From Gammaproteobacteria bacterium (GTDB taxonomy: Bacteria; Pseudomonadota; Gammaproteobacteria; Pseudomonadales; Azotimanducaceae), in the NCBI GenBank assembly GCA_028821515.1, contig JAPPGA010000063.1, positions 37,421 through 101,420 of the forward strand: a stretch of DNA of 64,000 bases. Direction: 5' to 3'. Under the pieces are notes generated by a model, which worked only from the letters and a program-made list of their open reading frames with translations, made no database searches and was not told where the DNA came from. Shown piece after piece: positions 51,108 to 60,141 of this stretch. How positions within the stretch are numbered: position 1 is the stretch's first letter; each line of letters starts with the position of its first letter. A program made the translations under genes and the position numbers.

Positions 51108-52169
51108 TCACGCGGCCCGTTTCGTGAGTGCCGGCGAGAGCCGACCGGCCAGTTCGCGCAGCAGTGATTCCGTACACTCCCAACCGATGCATGCGTCGGT
51201 GATCGACACGCCGTAACGCAGGTTGGCGCTGAGCGGTTGCCCGCCCTCGGCCAGGTTGCTTTCCAGCATGATCCCGATGATGGATGCGTTGCCGGCCTCG
51301 ATCTGCCGGGTCACTGCCCGCGCCACGGCGGGTTGCCTTCGATGGTCCTTGCTGGAGTTGGCGTGTGAGCAGTCCACCATGATGTTCGCCGGCAGACCCG
51401 CCTCGCGAAGGGCTGTTTCGCAAACGGCGATGGATTCCGGGTCGTAGTTCGTACCGGTGTTGCCGCCGCGCAGCACGATGTGCGCCTGGTCGTTGCCGCG
51501 GGTGTGGATCACGGCGACCTGGCCGGAAGGATTGATTCCGAGAAAACGGTGTGGCCTGGTCATGGATTTCAGCGCGTTGACCGCGACCATGAGGCTGCCG
51601 TCCGTGCCGTTCTTCACTCCGACGGCGGAGGAAAGTCCCGACGCCATTTCCCGGTGCGTCTGTGACTCCGTCGTGCGTGCGCCGATCGCGGACCAGGTGA
51701 TGAGGTCGTGCAGGTACTGGGGCATGATCGGATCCAGCGCTTCGGTCGAGAGCGGCAGACCCATGCGGGTGATGTCGATCAGGAGTTCACGGGCGCGCCG
51801 GATACCTTCTTCGATGCGGAAGGTGTCGTCGAGATACGGGTCATTGATGAAACCCTTCCAGCCGACCGTCGTTCTCGGTTTCTCGAAATAGGCGCGCATC
51901 ACGATATAGAGGCTTTCCGATGTCTCCCGCGCGATCTGTCTGAGCCTGCCCGCGTACTCGATTGCGGCATCGGTGTCGTGGATCGAACATGGCCCGACGA
52001 CGACGAGAAGGCGTCGATCACGGCGTTCGAGGATGTTGCCCACACACCGCCGGGCTTCCAGCACCGCATCGGCGACTTCCGGCGTGGCGGGAAGGTCTTC
52101 CTTTATTTCGCTTGGGCTGGGCAATACTTCATGTGCCAGCACGTTGAGATTCTCCGTCTTGTGTTCCAT
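51108..52169 (-). CDS. aroG: 3-deoxy-7-phosphoheptulonate (DAHP) synthase
   Basis: First step of the shikimate pathway: PEP plus erythrose-4-phosphate. Class I-alpha (E. coli AroFGH-like) enzyme of 353 residues; AroG has 350. Marks are VVGPCSIHD, MRAYFEKPRTTVGWKGFINDP, GVKNGTDG, VIHTRGNDQAH and MVDCSHANSSKDH. The isozyme (Phe-, Tyr- or Trp-sensitive) cannot be told from reading. A GGAGG precedes the ATG. The upstream leader has a peptide rich in Trp, Phe and Tyr and a terminator, so expression is probably attenuated by aromatic amino acid supply. Confidence 0.95.
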   Translation of the reverse strand: MEHKTENLNVLAHEVLPSPSEIKEDLPATPEVADAVLEARRCVGNILERRDRRLLVVVGPCSIHDTDAAIEYAGRLRQIARETSESLYIVMRAYFEKPRTTVGWKGFINDPYLDDTFRIEEGIRRARELLIDITRMGLPLSTEALDPIMPQYLHDLITWSAIGARTTESQTHREMASGLSSAVGVKNGTDGSLMVAVNALKSMTRPHRFLGINPSGQVAVIHTRGNDQAHIVLRGGNTGTNYDPESIAVCETALREAGLPANIMVDCSHANSSKDHRRQPAVARAVTRQIEAGNASIIGIMLESNLAEGGQPLSANLRYGVSITDACIGWECTESLLRELAGRLSPALTKRAA

Positions 52170-52200
52170 TGATGCCTCCTCAAAATTGCCGATTCCGCAA

Positions 52201-52236
52201 AAGAAAAACCCCGATGGCGCTGCCTATCGGGGTTTT
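52201..52236 (-). terminator. Intrinsic terminator of the DAHP synthase attenuator
   Basis: On the minus strand, AAAACCCCGAT and ATCGGGGTTTT form an 11-bp stem with a 10-base loop, followed by TTTTTCTTTT. It lies 32 bp upstream of the DAHP synthase ATG and would stop transcription before the gene. Confidence 0.85.
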
Positions 52237-52261
52237 CACTCAAGAGGCAGCTAGCGCTGCC
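52219..52261 (-). promoter_or_regulatory. Attenuator pause and antiterminator segments
   Basis: Reading the minus strand, segment 1 (GGCAGC, 52261-52256) pairs with segment 2 (GCTGCC, 52251-52246) around GCTA. Segment 2 extended (GCTGCCT) is also perfectly complementary to segment 3 (AGGCAGC, 52225-52219), which is in the loop of the terminator. The 2:3 pairing would break the terminator. This is the standard 1:2 / 2:3 / 3:4 switch of ribosome-mediated attenuators. Confidence 0.75.
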
Positions 52262-52276
52262 CCAATGGAGCTGCGC

Positions 52277-52318
52277 TTACGACTTAAAGTAGGTAAACCA
52301 CCAGCCAATGGGCGCCAT
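52277..52318 (-). CDS. Aromatic leader peptide of the DAHP synthase attenuator
   Basis: A 13-residue ORF reads MAPIGWWFTYFKS and ends 15 bp before segment 1. Five of thirteen residues are aromatic, including Trp-Trp, Phe, Tyr and Phe, so ribosome stalling at these codons would respond to all three aromatic amino acids. The start may be this ATG or a GTG two codons upstream. No strong ribosome-binding site is visible. Confidence 0.75.
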   Translation of the reverse strand: MAPIGWWFTYFKS

Positions 52319-52429
52319 TCGCACGGTTCGTGCGCGCGCTTGACGCCGAATGCACTCCATCGATTCCATCATTTGCAATATTCCGGCAATGTTCCTGCCG
52401 GTTTCGGTTCGATTGGTCCGAGGCCGGCG

Positions 52430-52457
52430 ATTTTCGCGCCCTCGGAGATAATGTCAA
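52430..52457 (-). promoter_or_regulatory. Candidate promoter of the DAHP synthase leader
   Basis: On the minus strand a perfect TTGACA (52457-52452) is followed after 16 bases by GAAAAT (52435-52430). Transcription would start near 52423, about 105 bases before the leader peptide. The rest of 52319-52536 holds no gene that I can see. Confidence 0.5.
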
Positions 52458-52536
52458 GTCTCATGCCGTGATCTTGATGGCTCTAGGGGTCTGCGCCGTA
52501 GAACGGCACGTAAGTGCCGGTCAAGGCGCGGGACCC

Positions 52537-52612
52537 GGGACGGGTGGGCCGGGCGAAAGAGTGGGCTTGGGCGGGGGTGAAACACGGCGCCCTTCAGGGC
52601 GACGGATTTCAT
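52537..52612 (-). repeat. Dispersed repeat copy between the DAHP synthase leader and the addA-like gene
   Basis: The plus strand reads GGGACGGGTGGGCCGGGCGA, then GGGCGGGGGTGAAACACGGC, a GCCC-TTCA-GGGC stem-loop, and GACGGATTTCAT. The stop codon of the addA-like gene (TGA, 52611-52609) lies inside the terminal ATGAAAT of the repeat. It matches the folC copy in layout and the 60.1-kb copy in the core and right end. Confidence 0.65.
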
Positions 52613-55600
52613 GGAGCTACCTCCACCAATTCCGGCACGGCCGTCAGGTACAGGGCTGTCCTGATGGAGCGCGAATCGTCCAGTTGAGACAGGACCCTCG
52701 CATACAGGGCAAGTTGTCCGGCGTGCCGGTCAAGTTGCAATCGCGTGAACTCGGACAGGTTCTGGCCGTCCCTCGGCGTCGAGGTCTTGTAGTCGATGAT
52801 CCAGCGGCATCCGGTGTCGTCGATGAAGGTTCGATCGATGACCACGTTGCGGATTTCCCCGTCGATCAAGGCGGTGTACGGCGCCTCCGATTCCGCATCG
52901 CGGCGGTCGGCGCCTAGCAGCCAACGGCCGTCTCTATCGTCCAGCACAGCGGCGATCTGCCGCTTGATCTCTGCCAGCACCTCTTCGGGTGTATCGATGC
53001 CTTCGCGGCGCACCAGGCGTGTCCAGGCCGCGTTCCGTGCGGCCAGGTGCGCGCGGGAATCGGGCAGTGCCGTGCTGGCGAGCCACCTGAGCTCGGCATG
53101 CACGATATTGCCAACCGCGGTTTCAGGTTGATCGACGATCAAAGGCATGGCGCTGGCGCCGGTGTGGGCAGCGGGACGCAGTGGGATTTGAGGCAACTCG
53201 ACCGGGGGCGTCCATGCGTAGTCGTTTGGCAGGCCGTGGAACACATGGCCATGTCGGGGCGCGCCTTTCTCGACGTCCGGCCCAGGCTTGATGAATACGG
53301 CCTGTTCCCTGATCAACGGCCAGATCATCTCCAGCATGGACTCGTGCCGCGGCGACGAATCGACGTCCGCGTCGAGGCTCGCGAACCACGTCAGCGACTT
53401 TATCGCGCGCGTAGCCGCGACGTAGATCAGGCGCCCGAGTTCGTTCTGGTCCCGCATGCGTTCCTCGCGGGCGAGCCAATGGTGCAGGGAGCCGGTTCCC
53501 CGCGAGGTGGCGGTTGCCATCAGGAGGTCGGCGCCTTCGGGACGCCAGAGCACCAGCGCGGGCTCCGGACGGCGGGTTGCCCTCTCGAGGCCGGGCACGA
53601 TGACATGGTCGAACTCCAATCCCTTTGCCTTGTGGATCGTCATGATTTCGATGCCGCTTCCTTCAACGGAAGAAGAGGAATACAGGCGGCCGAGGGCGGA
53701 CCAGAGCGCGCTCGGCGCCAGGTCCGCATCCATCTCTTCCAGCAGGTCCAGGTAGCGTTCCGCATCGTCGAGGTGCGTGTCGCCGTCATACGCGTCGACG
53801 CCGCCCAGCCGCAACCAGAGCCACTCGAGCCGGCGACGCACGGAACCCCCGTCAGGCTGCCGCGCCAGGGCATCGGCAAGGCGGGCGATTCTTCGCGCCC
53901 CGTCCTCGGAATATCCGCGCCCGCGCAGCATCCCGTCGATGCCCGGCGCCTGCGCCGCGCGCTCGAGGTCGGGCAGGCGCATGCCGATCAGCGGCGACCG
54001 CAGTACGCAGAGCCACGCGAAGCGGTCGTTCGTGTCAGCCAGCGCCAGGGTCAACGCATGCAGGTCCCTTACCACAGAAGCGTCGGCCAGCAGCTCGATG
54101 TCGGTGCCCCGCCAGGAAATGCCGGCGCGGCGCAGCGCGGGCAACAGCCCCGCGAGGGAGGTTCGCGCCCGTACCAGCACGGCGATGGAGTCTTCCGGGC
54201 TCTCGCGCTGGATTTCGCGAATCCGTTTCACGACCTGCATGGTTTGGCGGTGGCCGGCGGCATCTTCGAGACACACGACGGTGCGCACTTCGCCGCCCGC
54301 CGCCGTCACCGGAACCGACGGCTGGTGGCCTACCTGGTCGATGGATTCGGTGCCGAACAGTGCGCCGAAAGTCGCGTTGCACCAATCCACCAGACCGGCA
54401 CGGGAACGGAAGTTGCTCGTAAGGTGCAGCCCCTTGAGAGGCACCTGTCCGATCCCCCTGGCGAACGTCTCCTGGTACAGGTGCACATCGGCGTCGCGAA
54501 ACCGATAAACGGACTGCATGGGATCGCCAACCGCGAAGAACGAGTTGCCATCGCCCTCATGCCACGACTCCATCAGCGTCTGCAGGAGACGGTATTGACC
54601 GAGGGAGGTGTCCTGGAACTCATCGACGAGGATGTGTGATATCCGGTAGTCCAGGGCAAGCGCAAGGTCCGTGGGTGCACCCTCGCGTTCGAGGGCAAGG
54701 CGTGCGTTGATGATCAGTTCGGGGAAATCGATCGCGTTGAGATCGCGGAACACCGCATCGAGTTCCAGCTTGAGTAGCGAGAGCACCACGGCGAAACACG
54801 TGATCGCCTCGCGTTCCAATTCGGGCAACACATTGTGCGGCGCCTCCCGGAGGGCGGCGAAGTGCGGTGTCGCACCATGTGCGTCGAGCGCCTTGATCAG
54901 CTCGATGGCACCGGCCTTTTCGGCTCGCGCCTGCCGAGGAAACCCATCATTCGCGGTGAGAGTACGGCGTGCGGTGCCTCTTTGGGTGGTGACTAACTCC
55001 GCTGCTGCACGCCACGCATCGATGTTGTCGGCGTCGAGCGCGCCCGGTTGGGGTCGATCCAGCTGCTCCGCCGCATAGGCAACGCATTCCGACAGGGCGT
55101 CGCGCAACTGCGCTGGCAGCGTATCGGGGATGCCCGCAATCGTGGTGCGATTGAGCGCGCGGACGGCTCGCTCGACACCGGCCGCGACCACCTCGGAATG
55201 CTCGGCGTGTTGCGCGACGGCGATGATGGGGTCCAACCACTGGTCGCGCCGCGCCAGCATCGCCGTCAGGAGGGCGCGGGCCTCGGCATAGTCGTTGTCG
55301 ATCAACTTGAGGAAGTCGGCGAGGACTGGTGCCGCCGGATCGTCGTGGAGCCCTTCGAACAGTCGATCCACGGCCCTCGCGTAGACTATCTCGGCGTCCT
55401 CGACGAAGTTGGCGTCGAAGCCGAAGCGGCTCCCCGCGGGCATCCGCCGCGCCAGACCGAGAGCAAAGGCGTCGATGGTCTCGATCTTCATTCTCTCGGG
55501 CTGTTCGAGCAGGTGCCAGCCCAGCTGTTCGTCCCGCTCAATGGCTGGGAGGGCATCGTCTGCCCGGCTTGCCAGCGCCCTCGTGACCCGCTTGAGCATT

Positions 55601-55824
55601 TCGCCGGCAGCCTTGCGCGTGAAGGTGATGGCGAGAATCTGCTCGGGTCGCTCCACGTACCCAAGGAGCGCCAGGTATCGACGCACCAGCAGCGATGTCT
55701 TGCCGGAACCCGCGGGGGCCTGAAGAATGACCGAATGCCCTGGGTCTACGGCAGTGTCACGCGCCCTGCTATCGGCGAGCACGGCGTCTCCCGGGTGTGC
55801 ATGTGTTTCAGACAGGACCGTCAT
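52609..55824 (-). CDS. AddA-like UvrD helicase with C-terminal PD-(D/E)XK nuclease
   Basis: Large SF1A protein of 1071 residues. Walker A APAGSGKTSLLVRRYL is near residues 36-51; ITFTRKAA, SHILVDEFQDTS, VGDPMQSVYRFRDAD, MTIHKAKGLEFDHVIVPGL and IYVAATRA follow in order. The C-terminal region has the RecB-type nuclease residues (NIVHAELRW ... RTFIDDTGCRWIIDYKTS). The ATG at 55824 overlaps the stop of the upstream nuclease gene (ATGA). The pair most likely resects double-strand breaks in place of RecBCD, as AddAB does. Confidence 0.88.
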   Translation of the reverse strand: MTVLSETHAHPGDAVLADSRARDTAVDPGHSVILQAPAGSGKTSLLVRRYLALLGYVERPEQILAITFTRKAAGEMLKRVTRALASRADDALPAIERDEQLGWHLLEQPERMKIETIDAFALGLARRMPAGSRFGFDANFVEDAEIVYARAVDRLFEGLHDDPAAPVLADFLKLIDNDYAEARALLTAMLARRDQWLDPIIAVAQHAEHSEVVAAGVERAVRALNRTTIAGIPDTLPAQLRDALSECVAYAAEQLDRPQPGALDADNIDAWRAAAELVTTQRGTARRTLTANDGFPRQARAEKAGAIELIKALDAHGATPHFAALREAPHNVLPELEREAITCFAVVLSLLKLELDAVFRDLNAIDFPELIINARLALEREGAPTDLALALDYRISHILVDEFQDTSLGQYRLLQTLMESWHEGDGNSFFAVGDPMQSVYRFRDADVHLYQETFARGIGQVPLKGLHLTSNFRSRAGLVDWCNATFGALFGTESIDQVGHQPSVPVTAAGGEVRTVVCLEDAAGHRQTMQVVKRIREIQRESPEDSIAVLVRARTSLAGLLPALRRAGISWRGTDIELLADASVVRDLHALTLALADTNDRFAWLCVLRSPLIGMRLPDLERAAQAPGIDGMLRGRGYSEDGARRIARLADALARQPDGGSVRRRLEWLWLRLGGVDAYDGDTHLDDAERYLDLLEEMDADLAPSALWSALGRLYSSSSVEGSGIEIMTIHKAKGLEFDHVIVPGLERATRRPEPALVLWRPEGADLLMATATSRGTGSLHHWLAREERMRDQNELGRLIYVAATRAIKSLTWFASLDADVDSSPRHESMLEMIWPLIREQAVFIKPGPDVEKGAPRHGHVFHGLPNDYAWTPPVELPQIPLRPAAHTGASAMPLIVDQPETAVGNIVHAELRWLASTALPDSRAHLAARNAAWTRLVRREGIDTPEEVLAEIKRQIAAVLDDRDGRWLLGADRRDAESEAPYTALIDGEIRNVVIDRTFIDDTGCRWIIDYKTSTPRDGQNLSEFTRLQLDRHAGQLALYARVLSQLDDSRSIRTALYLTAVPELVEVAP

Positions 55825-58349
55825 CGCGTTTCGAACACCCGGCAGAGCGAGTGCAGGTGGCAGGCTCGGCAATCCGTCGCCCTCTGTGGATCGACCGTTG
55901 CGGCTCCCGCCTGATATTCGCGAGCCAGGGCGATCAGTGCTTCCCGCCAGTCCGCTTTCAGGGTTTCGAAGTCCCTGGCGCCGAGTCGCCCGGGGCGACT
56001 GAGGCCGGGCACGTCGTCGGCGACCCCAATGAGTTTGACGGAGTCGCGTACCAGCTGTGCGAAGGCGGCCGCACTCGTGCCTTCCACCGCCATCGCGTAG
56101 AGGGGCAGCTGGGGCTCGCGCGGGCGGGGCAATCGCCAGTCCGTTATGAATGCCGGAGATGTCTTGAAGTCGATGACCATGACCTGGCCGTCGTGCGTTT
56201 CGTCGCGCCGGTCCGGCCGAAGCCGAAACGTGATTCCATCCAGGTCGATGGACGTCGGACCTTCCACGTTCCGGACTTCGAACCGGCGTCGCTCGCGTTC
56301 AATTTGCAGCCATTCCTCGAGCAGGGATGTCAGCCGTTCCACCTCGCGCTCGCGGAAGGCCTCGGGCAAAGGCGAGCCGACGGCGTTCACCGTGTCGGCG
56401 ACGATGGCGCGCACGTCCCCGGTCGACAGGGCGAGCAGCGCGTCCGAGCTGCCGTGCAGGGCGCAAAGCCGGGCCACGACATCGTGCGCGAGCAGGCCGC
56501 GGTCCAGCGCATCGGGGAGACTGTGCGGCGGCCGCGGCGCCTCGAGGTCGAGGCGATGGATGGCGTAGCCCCGGAAGGGACAGATCGACTGGTCCCGCAG
56601 GACGGAAACGCCGCCGGTCACGGCGATGGGCGGCTCAAGTTTCGAGCCGTTTTCGTCGATGCGCGGCTCGAGATTCACCTGCCTGCGTCGCATGTAGGGA
56701 TGGCGGTATTGCGCAAGCAGGGGATCGCGGAGGACAGCGCGCGCATTGACGGGGTTCAGCCGCGGCAGGAGGCGGCTTGGTCCGCGCTCTGCGTCCCCGT
56801 CCGTCTCCGCATAGCTGAAGTACACGTCGTTCCCGTTCTCAAGCCAGGCCGCGGTGGTTTTTCGGGCCCACGCCAGTGTGTCCTCCTGGGTCACGTGCGG
56901 TATGCGGGCATGACTTTGGAGGCGTGTTGGAACGAATGGGTTCGGATTCGATGGACCTGGCCAGTTCGTATCGTCGGTGCCCATCACCCATATCTTGTCG
57001 AAAGTGAGCCCCAGGGAGTCCTCGCGACTCAGCACCTGGACCGGTGCCCGGAGCGAGCGTTCGGTGAAAGTCCGGGTCGCTGCGATCATCTTCAATACCC
57101 GGAACGCTTCCGTACCCGTACATTCGCCGACGATGGGGTCCTGCTCCCCGAAGCGGAGCAACAACGCGTCGAATTGCAGGCGCGCCTCGTGAGCGTGCCG
57201 GTCGAGGTCGGTCTCGTGCCATCCGGCCTCGGCCAGCAGACGGCGAAAATGCCGCCCCCAGGCGGACGGACGCTCCATCGCCGGCGCGTTGCGGCTCAGT
57301 CTGGCAAGCGTATGGGACGTCGGCAGGTATCGCGGCAAGTCAAAGAATGTAGGCAAGGAAGAGGGGAGCGCGGCGACCCGGCGTGCCGGCAGGTGGACGA
57401 ATCTTGACCGCAACAACGCGGCCACGACTTCGAAGTGCAGTGGCCGCAGCGACCATTCGATCAAACGCAACGCGTCCCGGCAGGCGGCTTCACCCGTAAG
57501 TCGGCCACCACCCCCGAAATTCACGATACCGTCGAGGTCATCGAAGTCGTCGAATGCAGCCTGGAACTGTGTGCGGTATCGGCCCAGCGCGCGGTTTGGC
57601 GTAGGTACGACGATGCCCACGGTTGTTTCAAGATTGCGGGCCAGCATTTCTCGAACCCACGCCGCCACGAGCGCCAGTTCTTCGGACGATGTCTGTGTCC
57701 GTACGATGTGTCCGTTGGCGCACAACCGTGCGGACGGCGGGGGTAGTTCCTGTACTACGCCACCGGTAGTGGCGATGGCTTCGAGGTAGCCTCGCCGCGC
57801 GGGCGACAGCCGGTCGACGCCGACCAGGGTCAGTGGGCGGGGCAGGGCGGTTCCCTCTCGGACTGACATCGCGAGCGCAGCCGGCAATTCCGGTATCGTG
57901 ATCCACCCGTTTTCCCGGCACTGGTCTTCGAAGCGACTTGCCCAGTCACAAAAGGCGCGGCCGTTTTCTGATCGCTGCAGTTCCGTGGCTTGGTCGAACA
58001 AGTGCCACTCATGGGCCAATCCCCAGGCGGTCATGAAGAGTTCGACATGCCGTGCCAGGTCTTCATCGGGAGCGGCGCGCTCCGCCGCAACGCGGAACGC
58101 ATCGCGGGACAGAAGATCCCGCTCGGCACCGGCCCATCCCGCGTCCTCAAGTTCCGCGTAGCTGCGGGCGATCAACGTATCAACGGGCAACACATCGGGT
58201 GTTCGCCAGCCGGTCCTGCCCGCTTCGATCATGGCGACGTCGTGGGCCGCCTTCAATTCTCGCGCGAGGCGCGCCGTGGGCACCGCCGTGGTGGTCTCCG
58301 GCAAGACTCTGCGGAGCTTCGCGTCGAGGGTGACGAGGGCAGGAAGCAC
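55821..58349 (-). CDS. AddB-like PD-(D/E)XK nuclease (probable DNA repair protein)
   Basis: The 842-residue protein belongs to the AddB-like family annotated as probable DNA repair protein. An inactive helicase-like N-terminal part is followed by a nuclease domain (GLLAHDVVARLCALH ... GQVMVIDFKTSPAF). A cysteine in SICPF near residue 600 plus CRACHLHSLC at the C-terminus fit the iron-sulfur staple seen in AddB. The start is a GTG at 58349, with a TAAAAT hexamer about 14 bases upstream. It is the first gene of the pair. Confidence 0.85.
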   Translation of the reverse strand: MLPALVTLDAKLRRVLPETTTAVPTARLARELKAAHDVAMIEAGRTGWRTPDVLPVDTLIARSYAELEDAGWAGAERDLLSRDAFRVAAERAAPDEDLARHVELFMTAWGLAHEWHLFDQATELQRSENGRAFCDWASRFEDQCRENGWITIPELPAALAMSVREGTALPRPLTLVGVDRLSPARRGYLEAIATTGGVVQELPPPSARLCANGHIVRTQTSSEELALVAAWVREMLARNLETTVGIVVPTPNRALGRYRTQFQAAFDDFDDLDGIVNFGGGGRLTGEAACRDALRLIEWSLRPLHFEVVAALLRSRFVHLPARRVAALPSSLPTFFDLPRYLPTSHTLARLSRNAPAMERPSAWGRHFRRLLAEAGWHETDLDRHAHEARLQFDALLLRFGEQDPIVGECTGTEAFRVLKMIAATRTFTERSLRAPVQVLSREDSLGLTFDKIWVMGTDDTNWPGPSNPNPFVPTRLQSHARIPHVTQEDTLAWARKTTAAWLENGNDVYFSYAETDGDAERGPSRLLPRLNPVNARAVLRDPLLAQYRHPYMRRRQVNLEPRIDENGSKLEPPIAVTGGVSVLRDQSICPFRGYAIHRLDLEAPRPPHSLPDALDRGLLAHDVVARLCALHGSSDALLALSTGDVRAIVADTVNAVGSPLPEAFREREVERLTSLLEEWLQIERERRRFEVRNVEGPTSIDLDGITFRLRPDRRDETHDGQVMVIDFKTSPAFITDWRLPRPREPQLPLYAMAVEGTSAAAFAQLVRDSVKLIGVADDVPGLSRPGRLGARDFETLKADWREALIALAREYQAGAATVDPQRATDCRACHLHSLCRVFETR

Positions 58350-58433
58350 GGGTATCTATTTTAAGCGGCCAGGCGCCGGTGCGGTCATTTTCTTGCGCGG
58401 GGAGAGGCATTCCGCCGCGCGGCGTGGAAGGGG

Positions 58434-59288
58434 TCAGCGGTCGAGCCGGCGCCTCAAGGTGACCGCCATTGAACAGTTGCGCGATCTGTCGAACGTGTTC
58501 CGGTTGCTGAAGCCAGGATCCTGCGCGTGCATGGGGTGGCGCGAATAGACGCCGTCGTCGGCAGTCCCCTCAAAGACGGAGCAGGTCAACTTCGCGCCGA
58601 TCCGTGTCTTCGGACCTGCTACGTAGTCGGCGCCGGCATGGAAGTGGCCTGCGGCCACCACGTCCGAATGGTCGACATCCTGGTTGCTGCCGTAAAACGA
58701 CAGTGGCGGGTCGTAGGCTGGGGGCACGGGCGACGTATCACGGTAGTCTGCAGAGAAGTGCACGTCCTGGATCTTCGCGAAGGCGACACCAAGACCGATG
58801 CCCACGTAAGGAATGATTCGGGCACCGGGTGCGGCGAGATCGCGGTAGACGTCCAGGGATGCGACACGCGTCGTCAGGGCGCCGATCGACGTGTTGACGT
58901 CCGCGACGATTGATCCGTCGCGTGTGGTCCTTTCGCTACCGTTGAGATACTCGATATCCACGAATACCTGCTCAAGATCATTCCGACTGTGGGCCGCCGA
59001 TAACTCGATTCGGAAGCCGGGGAACTCCCGGCCCAGCGCGATCGCAAACCCCGCACCCGCGCCCGCGTCAATCATGTAGCGCCAACGATAGCCCGGCACC
59101 GAGGGAACAGGGTCGATGGCGAAACACGCGTCGGTCGGATAGCACACGGTGTCCGCGTTCCATCCCACCTGGTCGGTGCTGGAGTGTCGCCCGATGCCGG
59201 TTTCGGCGGTGATGTACCACTCGGCCTGGGCAGCGGCGGGCACGGCGAGACCGGCACAACAGATAGCGAACCGTAATAGCAGTTCCAT
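58434..59288 (-). CDS. Predicted outer-membrane beta-barrel protein
   Basis: Exported protein of 284 residues with a clear signal peptide (LLLRFAICCAGLAVPAAAQA, cleavage near residue 23). The mature part alternates in a beta pattern, with WYITAETGIG at the start and ARIIPYVGIGLGVAFAKIQDV, typical of OmpA/OmpW-like eight-strand barrels. Paired cysteines (CYPTDAC) may form a loop disulfide. It lacks a terminal Phe/Tyr in the usual position, so the last strand is uncertain. No specific family recognised. Confidence 0.7.
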   Translation of the reverse strand: MELLLRFAICCAGLAVPAAAQAEWYITAETGIGRHSSTDQVGWNADTVCYPTDACFAIDPVPSVPGYRWRYMIDAGAGAGFAIALGREFPGFRIELSAAHSRNDLEQVFVDIEYLNGSERTTRDGSIVADVNTSIGALTTRVASLDVYRDLAAPGARIIPYVGIGLGVAFAKIQDVHFSADYRDTSPVPPAYDPPLSFYGSNQDVDHSDVVAAGHFHAGADYVAGPKTRIGAKLTCSVFEGTADDGVYSRHPMHAQDPGFSNRNTFDRSRNCSMAVTLRRRLDR

Positions 59289-59438
59289 GGAACACCGTCC
59301 TTTGCGAAATGCGATGAATTAGATGCTCCCGCGAGGAGCAGTTCAACCGGGGCGAGCCTGCGCTGGTTCGCGCACCGGCTGGAACGTTTCGCCACGGGCG
59401 CTGTGATATTCTCGCGCTTTTGCCGGACCACGACCCCG

Positions 59439-59606
59439 ATGCGCCAACTGCTCGATGACTTTCGCCGCCAGGCATGGCCGATGAAGCTGTTTCTCCTGTG
59501 GGGCTGGCTGGCGGTGGTCATCATGGTATCGAGCTTTGTGGCGACCGTTATGCCGGAATACGAGCCTGTGGAACCTGCCCCGGAGGAGCAGGTTGGACAG
59601 GATTGA
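59439..59606 (+). CDS. Small single-pass membrane protein
   Basis: The 55-residue protein has a short basic N-terminus (MRQLLDDFRRQAWPMK), one membrane segment (LFLLWGWLAVVIMVSSFVATVM) and an acidic Pro/Glu tail. The ATG at 59439 is preferred over one at 59403, which adds a cysteine/threonine-rich start. It is divergent from the outer-membrane protein gene and 63 bp ahead of the terB-like gene. I do not recognise a family. Confidence 0.55.
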   Translation: MRQLLDDFRRQAWPMKLFLLWGWLAVVIMVSSFVATVMPEYEPVEPAPEEQVGQD

Positions 59607-59669
59607 GTACCCGCTCTCAGCGGGGTGGCGGTAGGGCACCTGTGGCACTGACAGACGGACATTCCGACG

Positions 59670-60065
59670 ATGTGGCTCTCGTCGCTTACCGATGAACAGC
59701 GCAAGGCGCTGCTTGGCCTGGCGCACAACGTCGTTGTGTCCGACGGACTTCTCGATCCCAACGAGGAAGTCATGCTGGATGAGTTCAAGCGCGAGATGGC
59801 GTTGCATCCGGCTACCGAGGCCGACTACCTGGAACTCGAAGGCATGGGCGAGGTCTTTTCCACCCGCCGTGCGCAGACCATCGCCCTGCTGAACCTCTTG
59901 CGCCTCAGTTACGTGGACGGTGCCTTCGAAATAGAGGAAGAGTGTTTGCTGAAGGACCTGAGTGAGACCTTCGGCTTCGACGCCTCTGATTTCCTCCTGC
60001 TCCACAACTGGGTGAAACGTCTCGTGGCCCTGGAGAAGGAAGCGGCAGGCTTGATGGCGCCCTGA
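59670..60065 (+). CDS. TerB-like helical protein
   Basis: Soluble protein of 131 residues, all helical, with the TerB pattern of acidic metal-binding positions: NVVVSDGLLDPNEEVMLDEF and LLRLSYVDGAFEIEEECLLKDL. TerB-fold proteins bind divalent metals and occur in stress and membrane-surface systems; tellurite resistance is not implied by one TerB gene. A dispersed repeat separates it from the convergent J-domain gene. Confidence 0.8.
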   Translation: MWLSSLTDEQRKALLGLAHNVVVSDGLLDPNEEVMLDEFKREMALHPATEADYLELEGMGEVFSTRRAQTIALLNLLRLSYVDGAFEIEEECLLKDLSETFGFDASDFLLLHNWVKRLVALEKEAAGLMAP

Positions 60066-60088
60066 GCCGACGCCTGTCCACTAGCGCG

Positions 60089-60127
60089 ATGAAATCCGTC
60101 GCCGGCTTCGCCTGCGCCGTGTTTCAC
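60089..60127. repeat. Dispersed repeat copy between terB and J-domain genes
   Basis: The plus strand reads ATGAAATCCGTCGCC, an 11-base GC-rich middle, then GCGCCGTGTTTCAC followed by TCCCGCC. This is the inverted core of the 52537-52612 element. It sits between two convergent genes, as REP-type elements often do. Confidence 0.65.
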
Positions 60128-60141
60128 TCCCGCCGAGGCCG

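Noticed and set aside
52609..58349. RecBCD
   Set aside because: There are only two genes. The N-terminal gene is AddB-like with the cysteine pattern of an iron-sulfur nuclease, and the helicase carries its own nuclease domain, so AddAB-like is the better call.
59670..60065. Tellurite resistance operon
   Set aside because: Only a single TerB-like gene is present; no TerA, TerC, TerD or TerE follows.
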